From: Flavobacterium succinicans
GTDB taxonomy: Bacteria > Bacteroidota > Bacteroidia > Flavobacteriales > Flavobacteriaceae
Direction: 5' to 3'
Assembly (NCBI RefSeq): GCF_001662485.1
Contig: NZ_JMTM01000060.1
Location: 186,001 to 250,000, forward strand
DNA length: 64,000 nt
Positions 55,501 to 64,000 of this stretch are shown piece after piece. The notes beneath the pieces are model-generated. The model had not been told where the DNA came from. It did not search any database and saw only the letters and a list, made by a program, of their open reading frames with translations. Positions within the stretch are counted from its first letter, which is position 1, and every line of letters begins with the position of its first letter. Position numbers and translations under genes: made by a program.

Positions 55501-55597
55501 GAACGCTTGTATAATAAAATTTTATGAATTTTCAATAAATGCACAAACGATAATTCAAAATTTATTACTTTCGCACCTCGATTAAGAAAAGGATACA

Positions 55598-58500
55598 ATG
55601 AGTACAAAATTTACTGAATACAAAGGACTTGACTTGCCAAAAGCGGCATCCGAAGTGCTTGATTTTTGGAAGAACGAAAATATATTTGAAAAGAGTGTAA
55701 CTACGCGCGAAGGCAACACGCCTTTTGTGTTTTTTGAAGGACCGCCTTCGGCTAACGGTTTGCCAGGAATTCACCACGTGATGGCACGTGCCATTAAAGA
55801 TATTTTTTGCCGCTATAAAACCCAAAAAGGGTTCCAAGTAAAGCGTAAAGCAGGCTGGGACACTCACGGTTTACCAGTAGAATTGGGAACTGAAAAAGAG
55901 TTAGGTATCACCAAAGAAGATATCGGAAAAACCATCTCCATCGAGGATTATAACGAAGCGTGTAAAAAAACCGTAATGCGTTATACCGATGTTTGGAACG
56001 ATTTGACCGAAAAAATGGGCTATTGGGTAGATATGGAAGATCCGTATGTGACCTATAAACCCAAGTATATGGAATCCGTTTGGTGGTTGCTAAAGCAAAT
56101 CTACAACAAAGATTTGATGTACAAAGGCTACACCATTCAGCCGTATTCACCAAAAGCGGGTACTGGTTTGTCTTCTCACGAAGTGAATCAGCCTGGAAGT
56201 TACCGTGATGTAACGGATACGACTATTGTAGCTCAATTCAAGACATTACCAGAAACATTACCTTCATTTTTACAAGGTTTTGGAGCTATTCACATTTTGG
56301 CTTGGACGACAACACCTTGGACTTTGCCATCGAACACAGCGTTGACGGTTGGACCGAAAATTGATTATGCTTTAGTAAAAACCTTCAATCAGTATACATT
56401 TGAGCCAATTTTTGTGATTTTGGCCAAAAATTTAGTGGGAAAACAATTTGCAAAAGGATTTTTTGCTTCTGAAGATGCAGTTGATTTCGAAAATTTCAAA
56501 GCAGGCGATAAAAAAATACCATATCAAATCGTAGCCGAATGTAAAGGTCAAGATTTAGTGGATATTCGTTACGAACAATTATTGCCTTTTGTATTGCCGT
56601 ATCAAAATGCAGAAAATGCGTTTAGAGTGATTGCTGGTGATTTTGTAACTACTGAAGACGGTACGGGTATTGTACATACCGCGCCTACATTTGGTGCAGA
56701 TGATGCTAAAGTAGCCAAAGAAGCTACGCCAGAAGTGCCGCCAATGTTGGTTTTAGATGAAAATGGTACGCCAGTTCCTTTGGTAGATTTGCAGGGAAGA
56801 TTCATTCAAGGTCTTGGAGATTATTCAGGGAAATACGTTAAAAACGAATATTACAACGAAGGAGAAGCGCCAGAGCGTTCAGTAGATGTCGAAATCGCTA
56901 TTCGTTTAAAAGAAGAAAACAAAGCCTTCAAAGTAGAGAAGTACGTACACAGTTATCCACATTGTTGGAGAACGGATAAGCCAATATTGTATTATCCATT
57001 AGACTCTTGGTTTATCAAAATTACCGAGGTGAGAGACCGTATGTTCGACCTGAACGACAGCATCAACTGGAAGCCAAAAGCTACTGGTGAGGGACGTTTT
57101 GGTAATTGGTTGAAAAATGCTAATGATTGGAACTTATCACGCTCACGTTATTGGGGAATTCCTTTGCCTATTTGGAGAACAGAAGACAAACAAGAAGAAA
57201 TCTTAATTGGTTCTGTTGAAGAATTATACAACGAGATAGAAAAAGCTATTGCGGCTGGTGTTCAAGCCAACAATCCGTTTGCTGGTTTTGAAATTGGAAA
57301 TATGTCTGAAACTAATTACGATTTGATTGATTTGCACAAAAATGTGGTAGACCAAATCACCTTAGTTTCTGCTTCAGGAAAACCAATGAAACGCGAATCC
57401 GATTTGATTGACGTTTGGTTTGATTCAGGTGCTATGCCTTATGCACAATGGCATTATCCGTTTGAAAACAAAGAAAAAATAGATCAAAATACCGATTACC
57501 CGGCTGATTTTATTGCAGAAGGTGTGGATCAAACCCGTGGATGGTTTTATACTTTACACGCTATTGGCGCTTTGGTTTTTGATCGTATCGCCTACAAAAA
57601 CGTAGTATCCAACGGTTTGGTTTTGGATAAGAATGGACAAAAAATGTCCAAGCGTTTGGGCAATGCCGTTGATCCTTTTACCACATTAGAAGAATATGGT
57701 CCTGATGCTACGCGTTGGTATATGATTTCGAATGCCAATCCTTGGGACAACTTGAAGTTCGATATTGAAGGAATTGCTGAGGTGCGTCGTAAGTTCTTTG
57801 GTACTTTGTATAATACCTATTCATTCTTTGCTTTATATGCCAATATTGATGGCTTTAGTTATGCAGAAGCTGAGGTGCCTCTAGAAGAACGCCCAGAGAT
57901 TGATCAATGGATCATTTCAGAATTGAACACGTTAATCAAAGAAGTAGATGTGTTTTATGCTGAATATGAACCAACCCGTGCCGCTCGTGCTATTTCTGAT
58001 TTTGTTCAAGAAAATTTAAGTAACTGGTACGTGCGTTTGTGTAGACGTCGTTTCTGGAAAGGCGAGTATGCGCAAGATAAAATTGCTGCTTATCAAACGC
58101 TTTATACTTGCTTGTTGAGTGTTGCAAAATTGAGTGCTCCTATTGCTCCTTTCTTTATGGATAAGTTGTATAAAGACTTAACGAAAGCTACAGGAACAGA
58201 GAATTTCGAATCCGTTCACTTGGCGCAATTCCCTGTTTCAGTTGAAAACTTTGTTGATAAATCATTAGAAAGCAAAATGCAAAAGGCTCAAACGATCTCT
58301 TCGTTGGTTTTGTCGCTGCGTAAAAAAGAAATGATAAAAGTACGTCAACCCTTGCAAAAGGTAATGATACCAGTACTTGACGTGGTTCAGAAGGCTGAAA
58401 TTGAAGCGGTTGCCGACCTTATAAAAGCCGAAGTAAATGTCAAAGAAATCGAACTTTTAGACGATGCTTCAGGTGTTTTAGTGAAACAAATTAAACCTAA

Positions 58501-58999
58501 TTTTAAAGCTTTAGGGCCTCGTTTTGGAAAAGACATGGGCTTAGTATCCAAGGAAATACAAGGGTTTACTCCAGCTCAAATCAACCAATTAGACAAGGAA
58601 GGAAGTTTAAGTATTGTAATTTCAGGAAAAGATGTAATTTTATCTCTAGAAGATGTTGAAATTTCTTCCCAAGATATCGAAGGTTGGTTAGTGGCTAATG
58701 CCAATGGAATTACGGTAGCATTAGATATCACCATCTCAGAAGAGTTAAGAAAAGAAGGAATTGCAAGGGAGTTAGTAAATCGTATTCAGAATATTCGTAA
58801 AGATTCTGGTTTCGAGGTTACCGATAAAGTGAAGGTTTACGTTCAAAATCATGCGGTTTTACAAGAAGCAATTCTAGCCAATGAAAGCTACATTAAGTCA
58901 GAAACATTGACAGAAGAATTACTATTTGCAGAAAACTTAGAAAATGGCACAGAAATTGAATTCGACGACATTAAATCAAAATTAATCATAACAAAATAA
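55598..58999 (+). CDS. ileS: Isoleucyl-tRNA synthetase
   Basis: A 1133-residue class Ia synthetase. The HIGH-type motif is in PGIHHVMARAIKD (about residues 61-67) and the KMSKS-type motif is KMSKR in NGQKMSKRLGN. Length and the C-terminal region fit the larger, eukaryote-like type of IleS found in Bacteroidetes. A putative editing domain (with GTGIVHTAPTFGADD) is present. It is followed by a DksA/TraR-like gene and lspA on the same strand, a common Bacteroidetes order. Confidence 0.95.
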   Translation: MSTKFTEYKGLDLPKAASEVLDFWKNENIFEKSVTTREGNTPFVFFEGPPSANGLPGIHHVMARAIKDIFCRYKTQKGFQVKRKAGWDTHGLPVELGTEKELGITKEDIGKTISIEDYNEACKKTVMRYTDVWNDLTEKMGYWVDMEDPYVTYKPKYMESVWWLLKQIYNKDLMYKGYTIQPYSPKAGTGLSSHEVNQPGSYRDVTDTTIVAQFKTLPETLPSFLQGFGAIHILAWTTTPWTLPSNTALTVGPKIDYALVKTFNQYTFEPIFVILAKNLVGKQFAKGFFASEDAVDFENFKAGDKKIPYQIVAECKGQDLVDIRYEQLLPFVLPYQNAENAFRVIAGDFVTTEDGTGIVHTAPTFGADDAKVAKEATPEVPPMLVLDENGTPVPLVDLQGRFIQGLGDYSGKYVKNEYYNEGEAPERSVDVEIAIRLKEENKAFKVEKYVHSYPHCWRTDKPILYYPLDSWFIKITEVRDRMFDLNDSINWKPKATGEGRFGNWLKNANDWNLSRSRYWGIPLPIWRTEDKQEEILIGSVEELYNEIEKAIAAGVQANNPFAGFEIGNMSETNYDLIDLHKNVVDQITLVSASGKPMKRESDLIDVWFDSGAMPYAQWHYPFENKEKIDQNTDYPADFIAEGVDQTRGWFYTLHAIGALVFDRIAYKNVVSNGLVLDKNGQKMSKRLGNAVDPFTTLEEYGPDATRWYMISNANPWDNLKFDIEGIAEVRRKFFGTLYNTYSFFALYANIDGFSYAEAEVPLEERPEIDQWIISELNTLIKEVDVFYAEYEPTRAARAISDFVQENLSNWYVRLCRRRFWKGEYAQDKIAAYQTLYTCLLSVAKLSAPIAPFFMDKLYKDLTKATGTENFESVHLAQFPVSVENFVDKSLESKMQKAQTISSLVLSLRKKEMIKVRQPLQKVMIPVLDVVQKAEIEAVADLIKAEVNVKEIELLDDASGVLVKQIKPNFKALGPRFGKDMGLVSKEIQGFTPAQINQLDKEGSLSIVISGKDVILSLEDVEISSQDIEGWLVANANGITVALDITISEELRKEGIARELVNRIQNIRKDSGFEVTDKVKVYVQNHAVLQEAILANESYIKSETLTEELLFAENLENGTEIEFDDIKSKLIITK

Positions 59000-59042
59000 C
59001 CCAACCAAAAAGAATTAACCAACCATTAAATTAATTTAGGCT

Positions 59043-59423
59043 ATGACCGAGGAAATGACAAGATACTCAGATGCTGATTTAGCAGAGTTCAAACAGATAA
59101 TCAAAGAAAAGATAGAGAAAGCGCAAGCCGATCTTGACTTGATAAAAAGTGCCTATATGAATGATTTAAATAATGGTACTGATGACACATCGCCTACTTT
59201 CAAAGCTTTTGAAGAAGGTAGCGAAACCATGTCGAAAGAAGCCAATTCACAATTGGCTATTCGTCAAGAAAAATTCTTACGTGATTTAAAAAATGCTCTT
59301 TTCCGTGTAGAAAACAAAACGTACGGTATATGTAGAGTAACCGGAAAGTTAATAGGCAAGGAAAGGCTTAAAATCGTCCCTCATGCAACCATGAGTATCG
59401 AAGCCAAAAACATGCAACGATAA
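59043..59423 (+). CDS. DksA/TraR-family protein with a degenerate zinc finger
   Basis: A 126-residue protein with a coiled-coil N-terminal half and a C-terminal region like the DksA/TraR zinc finger (YGICRVTGKLIGKERLKIVP). Three of the four usual cysteines are lost: the first pair reads CRVT and the last pair is SIEA instead of CIEC. DksA-like proteins enter the RNA polymerase secondary channel; without zinc ligation the fold may be held by packing alone. Lies between ileS and lspA, which follow in the same direction. Confidence 0.85.
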   Translation: MTEEMTRYSDADLAEFKQIIKEKIEKAQADLDLIKSAYMNDLNNGTDDTSPTFKAFEEGSETMSKEANSQLAIRQEKFLRDLKNALFRVENKTYGICRVTGKLIGKERLKIVPHATMSIEAKNMQR

Positions 59424-59442
59424 CAATCTGAAATCCAAAATT

Positions 59443-59490
59443 GAAATTCCAAATTCCAAACCTGTATCATGGAATTTGGAATTTCTTTTT
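59443..59490 (+). terminator. Terminator after the DksA-like gene
   Basis: Perfect 16-bp stem gaaattccaaattcca / tggaatttggaatttc with an 11-nt loop, then TTTTT. The word aattccaaattcc is also typical of repeats in this genus. Confidence 0.8.
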
Positions 59491-59522
59491 GGTGTTTTTT
59501 TATTTGATTTTGCTTATTTTTG
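59489..59522 (+). promoter_or_regulatory. Promoter of lspA
   Basis: TTG (59489-59491), 23-nt spacer, TATTTTTG (59515-59522), 18 nt before the start at 59541. Confidence 0.6.
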
Positions 59523-59540
59523 CCCATTAAAATGTATAAA

Positions 59541-60149
59541 ATGTCCTTACGCCAAGCTTATATTATTGTATTTCTACTTTTATTAGTGGATCAAGTTTCT
59601 AAAATTTATATCAAAACTAATTTTGTTTTAGGCGAAGAAGTGACGGTCTTCAATTGGTTCAAAATACATTTTATAGAAAACGAAGGAATGGCTTGGGGAA
59701 CCAAACTTCCAGGTGAATACGGCAAGTTATTTTTGACCCTTTTCCGAATTTTTGCAGTAGCAGGAATTGCATATTGGTTATGGGATACCGTGCGTAATCA
59801 TAAAAGTTCCAATTATCTTATCGTAGCCATTGCTTTGATTTTTGCTGGGGCTTTAGGAAACATTATCGATTCTGTTTTTTACGGGGTTATTTTTAACGAC
59901 AGTTATCAGCAATTGGCGGTTTTGTTCTCAGATGAGCCTTATGGAACTTGGTTTCATGGGCAAGTGGTCGATATGTTTTATTTTCCTATCATCAAAGATT
60001 TTCCAATGCCAGAATGGGTGCCTTTCATTGGCGGTAGACCTTTCACGTTTTTTAATGCTATTTTCAACGTGGCCGATGTGGCTATTTCAACTGGAGTAGG
60101 AATCTTAATCGTATTCAATAAAAAAGCTTTTCATAAAGGAGAGGCGTAG
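59541..60149 (+). CDS. lspA: Lipoprotein signal peptidase
   Basis: A 202-residue inner-membrane aspartic peptidase that cleaves prolipoproteins. Four hydrophobic segments are visible, with the catalytic aspartates in GNIIDSVFYG and FNVADVAIS. A loop between the two catalytic segments is longer than in Escherichia coli, as is usual in Bacteroidetes. I chose MSLRQAYII at 59541; an ATG three codons upstream is also possible. Confidence 0.93.
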   Translation: MSLRQAYIIVFLLLLVDQVSKIYIKTNFVLGEEVTVFNWFKIHFIENEGMAWGTKLPGEYGKLFLTLFRIFAVAGIAYWLWDTVRNHKSSNYLIVAIALIFAGALGNIIDSVFYGVIFNDSYQQLAVLFSDEPYGTWFHGQVVDMFYFPIIKDFPMPEWVPFIGGRPFTFFNAIFNVADVAISTGVGILIVFNKKAFHKGEA

Positions 60150-60151
60150 TT

Positions 60152-60262
60152 TTTAGGAGCTTTATCCTGCTGTACGCTATATCTTTTATACCAAAAACCC
60201 TTTCAGTATTTAAAACTGAAAGGGTTTTTGGTATAAAAGGATGCCGCTTCCATCAGGGCTAT
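60152..60262. repeat. Flavobacterial hairpin repeat, copy 2
   Basis: Same flanks as the copy at 16001-16102 (cgctatatctttta on the left and aaaaggatgccgctt on the right) but a different stem: a perfect 24-bp hairpin with loop tatttaaaa. The outer pairing CCTG with CAGG is a compensatory change relative to CCCG with CGGG in copy 1. It lies between lspA and radA, which are convergent. Confidence 0.7.
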
Positions 60263-60271
60263 GGGTTTGCG

Positions 60272-61633
60272 TTATCCAAACAGTTCGGCTGCTACATCTT
60301 CTATTTTGGTGACCAACCGAATTTGAATCCCCGTATTTTTAAGCGCAATCTTGTTGTATTTTGAAACGAATATAGTTGAGAAACCCAGTTTTTCGGCTTC
60401 TTGTATGCGTTGGTCAACTCGATTTACCGGACGAATTTCTCCAGAAAGTCCAACTTCTCCAGCAAAACAAAAATCTTTATGGATAGAAATGTCTTCGTTG
60501 GAAGATAAGATGGCGGCAACCACAGCTAAATCAATCGCCGGGTCATCGACGGAAAGTCCTCCTGTTACGTTCAAAAAGACATCTTTGGCTCCTAATCGGA
60601 AACCAGCTCTTTTTTCTAAAACAGCTAAAATCATATTCAATCGTTTGGCGTTGTAACCTGTTGTACTACGCTGTGGTGTTCCGTACACTGCGGTGCTTAC
60701 CAAGGCCTGTATTTCGATCATTAAAGGACGCATACCTTCTAGCGTTGTAGCAATTGCAGTTCCTGAGAGTTGTTCGTCTTTGTGCGAAATCAAAATTTCA
60801 GACGGATTTGAAACTTCGCGTAAGCCACTGCCTAGCATTTCATAAATTCCTATTTCAGCAGTCGAGCCGAAACGGTTTTTAAGCGAACGAAGGATGCGGT
60901 AAACGTGGTTTCTATCGCCTTCAAATTGCAAAACGGTATCTACCATGTGTTCTAGGATCTTTGGGCCTGCAATGGTACCATCTTTGGTAATGTGACCAAT
61001 AAGAATTACGGGAACGTTGGTTTCTTTGGCAAACTTAATCAACTCGGCAGTAGTTTCTCTAATTTGTGAAATGCTTCCTGCAGTCGATTCAATGTAATCT
61101 GTATGCAACGTTTGAATGGAATCGATGATTACAATCTCAGGCTGCATCGTTTCGATTTGCTTAAAGATGTTTTGTGTTTTGGTTTCTGTCAAAATATAGC
61201 AATTGTCTCCATTGGGAGTAATGCGTTCTGCACGCATCTTGATTTGCTTTTGACTTTCTTCTCCAGAAACATACAGGGTTTTGTAAGGCAGTTTTAAGGA
61301 AATTTGTAGTAACAGTGTACTTTTTCCAATGCCCGGTTCTCCGCCCAACAAAATCAAAGAACCAGGTACAATTCCACCTCCTAAAACACGGTTCAATTCA
61401 GCGTCCGTCGTGTCTAGTCTAATCTCTGCTGTCGAATCAATTTCGTTGATGCGTAGGGGGCGTGGCGCTTTGCTTAAAGAAACGGGTTCGCTTTTCCAAG
61501 CTACCTTCTCTTGCTTTTGTACAATTTCTTCAGCAATAGTATTCCATTCTTTACAGGAATTGCATTGTCCTTGCCATTTGGCATATTGAGCGCCACAATT
61601 TTGACAAAAAAAGGTAGTTTTTACTTTGGCCAT
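60272..61633 (-). CDS. radA: DNA repair protein RadA
   Basis: A 453-residue RecA-like ATPase that helps branch migration in recombination. N-terminal C4 zinc finger (CQNCGAQYAKWQGQCNSC), Walker A GGEPGIGKST, the RadA-specific KNRFGS motif, and a Lon-protease-like C-terminal domain (DPAIDLAVVAAILSS). The start overlaps the stop of the gene upstream (at 61633) by one base (TAATG), so they are co-transcribed. Confidence 0.94.
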   Translation of the reverse strand: MAKVKTTFFCQNCGAQYAKWQGQCNSCKEWNTIAEEIVQKQEKVAWKSEPVSLSKAPRPLRINEIDSTAEIRLDTTDAELNRVLGGGIVPGSLILLGGEPGIGKSTLLLQISLKLPYKTLYVSGEESQKQIKMRAERITPNGDNCYILTETKTQNIFKQIETMQPEIVIIDSIQTLHTDYIESTAGSISQIRETTAELIKFAKETNVPVILIGHITKDGTIAGPKILEHMVDTVLQFEGDRNHVYRILRSLKNRFGSTAEIGIYEMLGSGLREVSNPSEILISHKDEQLSGTAIATTLEGMRPLMIEIQALVSTAVYGTPQRSTTGYNAKRLNMILAVLEKRAGFRLGAKDVFLNVTGGLSVDDPAIDLAVVAAILSSNEDISIHKDFCFAGEVGLSGEIRPVNRVDQRIQEAEKLGFSTIFVSKYNKIALKNTGIQIRLVTKIEDVAAELFG

Positions 61634-62784
61634 TATTTCTTCGTTGCAATTTTACTTTTCATTAAGTCGTATTTCTCTAACATCATCGTTTTGGTCAGGC
61701 TTCCAATTTCTAGCATTTGCGAGGCATTTTGGTAGCGTTTCATTGCTTTCTTATAGTCTTCTTGTTTTTCATACATTAAGGCTAATTCATACTCGGCAAG
61801 CATTGATTTTGGATAAAACTTATCGGCTAAAATTGCCAATTGATCCAATTCACTATATGCATTGTTTTTCAGAATAGCAGCTTCAATGGCTTTGAAATCA
61901 TTAATTCTAATCGGAATAGTAAGATGTAAAGCTTCGTTTAAAACACTGTATTTTTTTTCTAAATAATCTACATATCCAGAGGGTAATGAGGCGATTTTGT
62001 TTGTGAATTCAGAAGAGGAAATAGGCTTGTAGGTCTCAAAAATTTGATGCAAGGCACTTGGAATTGCATACAAGGTTTGGGAATAATGTCCTGCACCTTT
62101 GAAAGACTCAAATTTATAATTGATTAATGGATTGTTGTCGTTTTTGATGTTTTCATTCAGCATTTTGATAGGCTCTGCCAATTTTTTTATTTCATCTTCA
62201 CTAGTTGATAAGTAATAAAAAACTGGACTTTTTGCAGCATTTAATTGTTCTGCCACTCTTTTTTCCATTAATGGGGCAAGTTCAGGATTTAAGGAAATGT
62301 AAGCGTTAAAAAGGGGATTTTCTTTGTACAGAAAAAAATTCAAATAACCTGCTGTTGTGTCAAGTCCAGCAATCATTCGGAATGGGGCTGTCCGATATTT
62401 TTTTTCAATATAAGGCAGTAATTCTTGTCCAATAAATTCAAAAAAAGCGGCTCCTTTTTCGGCTGGGAGCCCTTGTGTTTCTTCAAATTCGCTATCGTCA
62501 ACCCGCTCATCGTTATGATTTTGATGGATTCCTACGATTATTGTTTCCGGGAAATCGTCCCAGTAACTTCCATAAGAAATAGCACCATAGAAAGGATCGA
62601 ATAAAAAATCGCCGTCTAACAATAGTAAGATTGGATATTTTTTGGTAGTGTTTTTTTCGTAAGAAGGGGGTAAGCTTATAGTAATTGCTCGTTTTTCGGC
62701 TAACTTACTAGAATCAAAAGATTCGGTTTTGATTTGAGCATAAAATGGAACTGATAGCAACAGCAAAAAAAGGACCTTTTTCAT
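61633..62784 (-). CDS. Esterase-fold protein with a non-canonical nucleophile motif
   Basis: A 383-residue exported protein: signal peptide about 1-16 (FYAQ), an esterase-D-like alpha/beta hydrolase domain (ITISLPPSYEKN, PILLLLDGDFLFDP, PETIIVGIHQN), and C-terminal TPR-like helices (residues about 290-375). The nucleophile elbow, usually GHSxGG, reads GLDTTAG here, without the serine. The His and Asp partners are therefore in doubt and the protein may be a catalytically inactive relative. It overlaps radA by one base at its stop. Function unknown. Confidence 0.8.
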   Translation of the reverse strand: MKKVLFLLLLSVPFYAQIKTESFDSSKLAEKRAITISLPPSYEKNTTKKYPILLLLDGDFLFDPFYGAISYGSYWDDFPETIIVGIHQNHNDERVDDSEFEETQGLPAEKGAAFFEFIGQELLPYIEKKYRTAPFRMIAGLDTTAGYLNFFLYKENPLFNAYISLNPELAPLMEKRVAEQLNAAKSPVFYYLSTSEDEIKKLAEPIKMLNENIKNDNNPLINYKFESFKGAGHYSQTLYAIPSALHQIFETYKPISSSEFTNKIASLPSGYVDYLEKKYSVLNEALHLTIPIRINDFKAIEAAILKNNAYSELDQLAILADKFYPKSMLAEYELALMYEKQEDYKKAMKRYQNASQMLEIGSLTKTMMLEKYDLMKSKIATKK

Positions 62785-62945
62785 GATTTGGGGAGTCTAA
62801 ATTAGGTTTGAATTAAAAAACAGAGCAAGATACTATTTTAATTTATTTTATGAATAAATCGCAAGTATTTGTTGCTTTTAATGTTTTAAAAGCATGGATA
62901 GCACTGTTTTAAATGCTTAAAATTTAGACAAATAAAAAGAAGGAA

Positions 62946-63296
62946 CTATGTAAGAGAGTTGTCGGTTTCGTTTGGGAAAATAATCCAAGGTTTAAAAGTT
63001 TTGGCCTCCTCAAATTCTAAAGTTGCGTAAGAAATGATAATGATAATGTCATCTTTTTGAACTTTTCTAGCGGCTGGACCATTCAGTGTAATGATGCCAG
63101 AATTTCTTTCGCCTTTGATGGCGTAGGTTTCAAAACGTTCGCCGTTATTGATGTTTACGATGGAAACTTTCTCGCCTTCTATAATGTTGGAGGCGTCTAA
63201 CAAAGCTTCATCAATCGTAATACTACCGATGTAATTTAAATCGGCACCAGTTACTTTTACACGATGAATTTTAGATTTTACTACTTGAATTTGCAT
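62946..63296 (-). CDS. panD: Aspartate 1-decarboxylase
   Basis: A 116-residue pyruvoyl enzyme making beta-alanine for pantothenate. The proenzyme self-cleavage site Gly24-Ser25 is in YIGSITID at the usual position, and Lys9 and Tyr-containing motifs match. It lies 13 nt downstream of panC, giving a panC-panD unit. Confidence 0.95.
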   Translation of the reverse strand: MQIQVVKSKIHRVKVTGADLNYIGSITIDEALLDASNIIEGEKVSIVNINNGERFETYAIKGERNSGIITLNGPAARKVQKDDIIIIISYATLEFEEAKTFKPWIIFPNETDNSLT

Positions 63297-63309
63297 GAGG
63301 CGAAGGTAA

Positions 63310-64000
63310 TTAATTTAATGTAATAGTGTCAATCAAACGGATGCTGTTAACGAATACAGCTATAAAAGCGCGATACTTTTTAGACTTTTCTTTAAAAGTT
63401 ATAGGTAAAAGCGTAGATTCATCAGCAATTATGAAATATTCTAATTCGAATAACGGATTGTTTTTGAATTGATTTTTAACCCAAGCTGCTATCAAATCAG
63501 GGTCTTGTGTAAGAAATTTTTCTTTTGCCTCTTTTAAAATGGTAAAAATTAGGGCAGCTTCTTTTCTTTCTGTGCTGCTAAGTCTTTCGTTACGAGAGCT
63601 CATGGCCAATCCATTAGGTTCTCTGTATATAGGGCATCCAATGATTTCTACCGGAATGTGGTTTTTTTCGACTAATTTTTTAACTATTTGAAGTTGTTGA
63701 AAATCTTTCTCACCAAAATAAGCTCTTGTCGGAGTAACAATTTCAAACAATCGCTTAACAATTGTTCCAACACCATCAAAATGACCGGGTCTAAACTTGC
63801 CCTCCATCTGATGTTCTAATCCATCATACTCAAAGGATTTTGCTGTAGTTTCTCCTTCATAAATGTCCTCAACGGTAGGTGCAAAAATGATAATTTTATC
63901 GCTAAGCGTTGCCATTTTTTCAACATCAGCTTCGAGTGTTCGGGGATATTTTGCTAAATCTTCTGGATTGTTGAATTGGGTTGGATTGACAAAAATACTC
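63310..64000 (-). CDS. panC: Pantothenate synthetase, 5' part outside window
   Basis: Partial: 229 C-terminal codons plus the stop are visible; the frame stays open to the window edge ([20 protein letters not shown]) so the N-terminal part with the HxGH site is missing. Visible motifs include [32 protein letters not shown] and [11 protein letters not shown]. The enzyme joins pantoate and beta-alanine. Next to panD, as in many bacteria. Confidence 0.94.
   Translation of the reverse strand, partial: SIFVNPTQFNNPEDLAKYPRTLEADVEKMATLSDKIIIFAPTVEDIYEGETTAKSFEYDGLEHQMEGKFRPGHFDGVGTIVKRLFEIVTPTRAYFGEKDFQQLQIVKKLVEKNHIPVEIIGCPIYREPNGLAMSSRNERLSSTERKEAALIFTILKEAKEKFLTQDPDLIAAWVKNQFKNNPLFELEYFIIADESTLLPITFKEKSKKYRAFIAVFVNSIRLIDTITLN

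Overview
The window looks like the chromosome of a low-GC Flavobacterium-like member of the Flavobacteriaceae (Bacteroidota). Evidence: two SusC/SusD pairs, an ECF sigma/FecR pair feeding an STN-type TonB receptor, a complete Bat (aerotolerance) operon, the type IX secretion gene porZ next to recO, Bacteroidota-type promoter boxes (TAnnTTTG, some with an upstream TTG), and many hairpin-rich intergenic repeats. No tRNA, rRNA, CRISPR array, transposase, integrase or phage gene was seen.

Layout. 1-13.4 kb (minus strand): a sialic acid (N-acetylneuraminate) locus, in transcription order ECF sigma, FecR anti-sigma, NanO (SusC with STN domain), NanU (SusD), NanA lyase, NanM mutarotase, NanT transporter, NanS two-domain O-acetylesterase, and a GlcNAc 2-epimerase cut by the window edge. 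The set supports capture at the outer membrane, deacetylation, anomer conversion, import, cleavage to ManNAc plus pyruvate, and epimerisation to GlcNAc; no sialidase lies inside the window. 13.7-17.0 kb: an AlbA_2-domain protein, an SDR oxidoreductase and an aldo/keto reductase. 17.2-26.9 kb (plus): moxR, DUF58, a two-TM protein, batA, batB, batC, batD, batE, interrupted between batA and batB by a GxxExxY gene. 27.2-31.9 kb: an orphan SusC/SusD pair. 32-46 kb: mixed housekeeping genes (cvpA, pheS, gpsA, alcohol dehydrogenase, DJ-1/LysR pair, yicC-gmk-nadD with a four-helix-bundle gene inserted, EamA exporter, ArsC-like, DinB, PLP sulfur enzyme). 46-64 kb: beta-barrel/gdhA, porZ-recO, two secreted proteins, ileS-dksA/traR-like-lspA, radA-esterase-like, panD-panC (cut).

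The most interesting signal is not a classical operon. Two small genes, one GxxExxY (PD-(D/E)XK-like) and one four-helix bundle (23S intervening-sequence protein family), each sit co-directionally inside a conserved operon and are flanked by imperfect inverted repeats built of short 8-10 nt words. Similar ORF-less inverted-repeat elements lie at about 14.95-15.19, 26.06-26.17, 33.15-33.24 and 37.50-37.60 kb. They look like one class of small insertion cassette, with and without cargo. Two further repeat classes are present: a hairpin element with compensatory changes (16.0 and 60.2 kb) and a C/G-rich inverted doublet between gmk and yicC.
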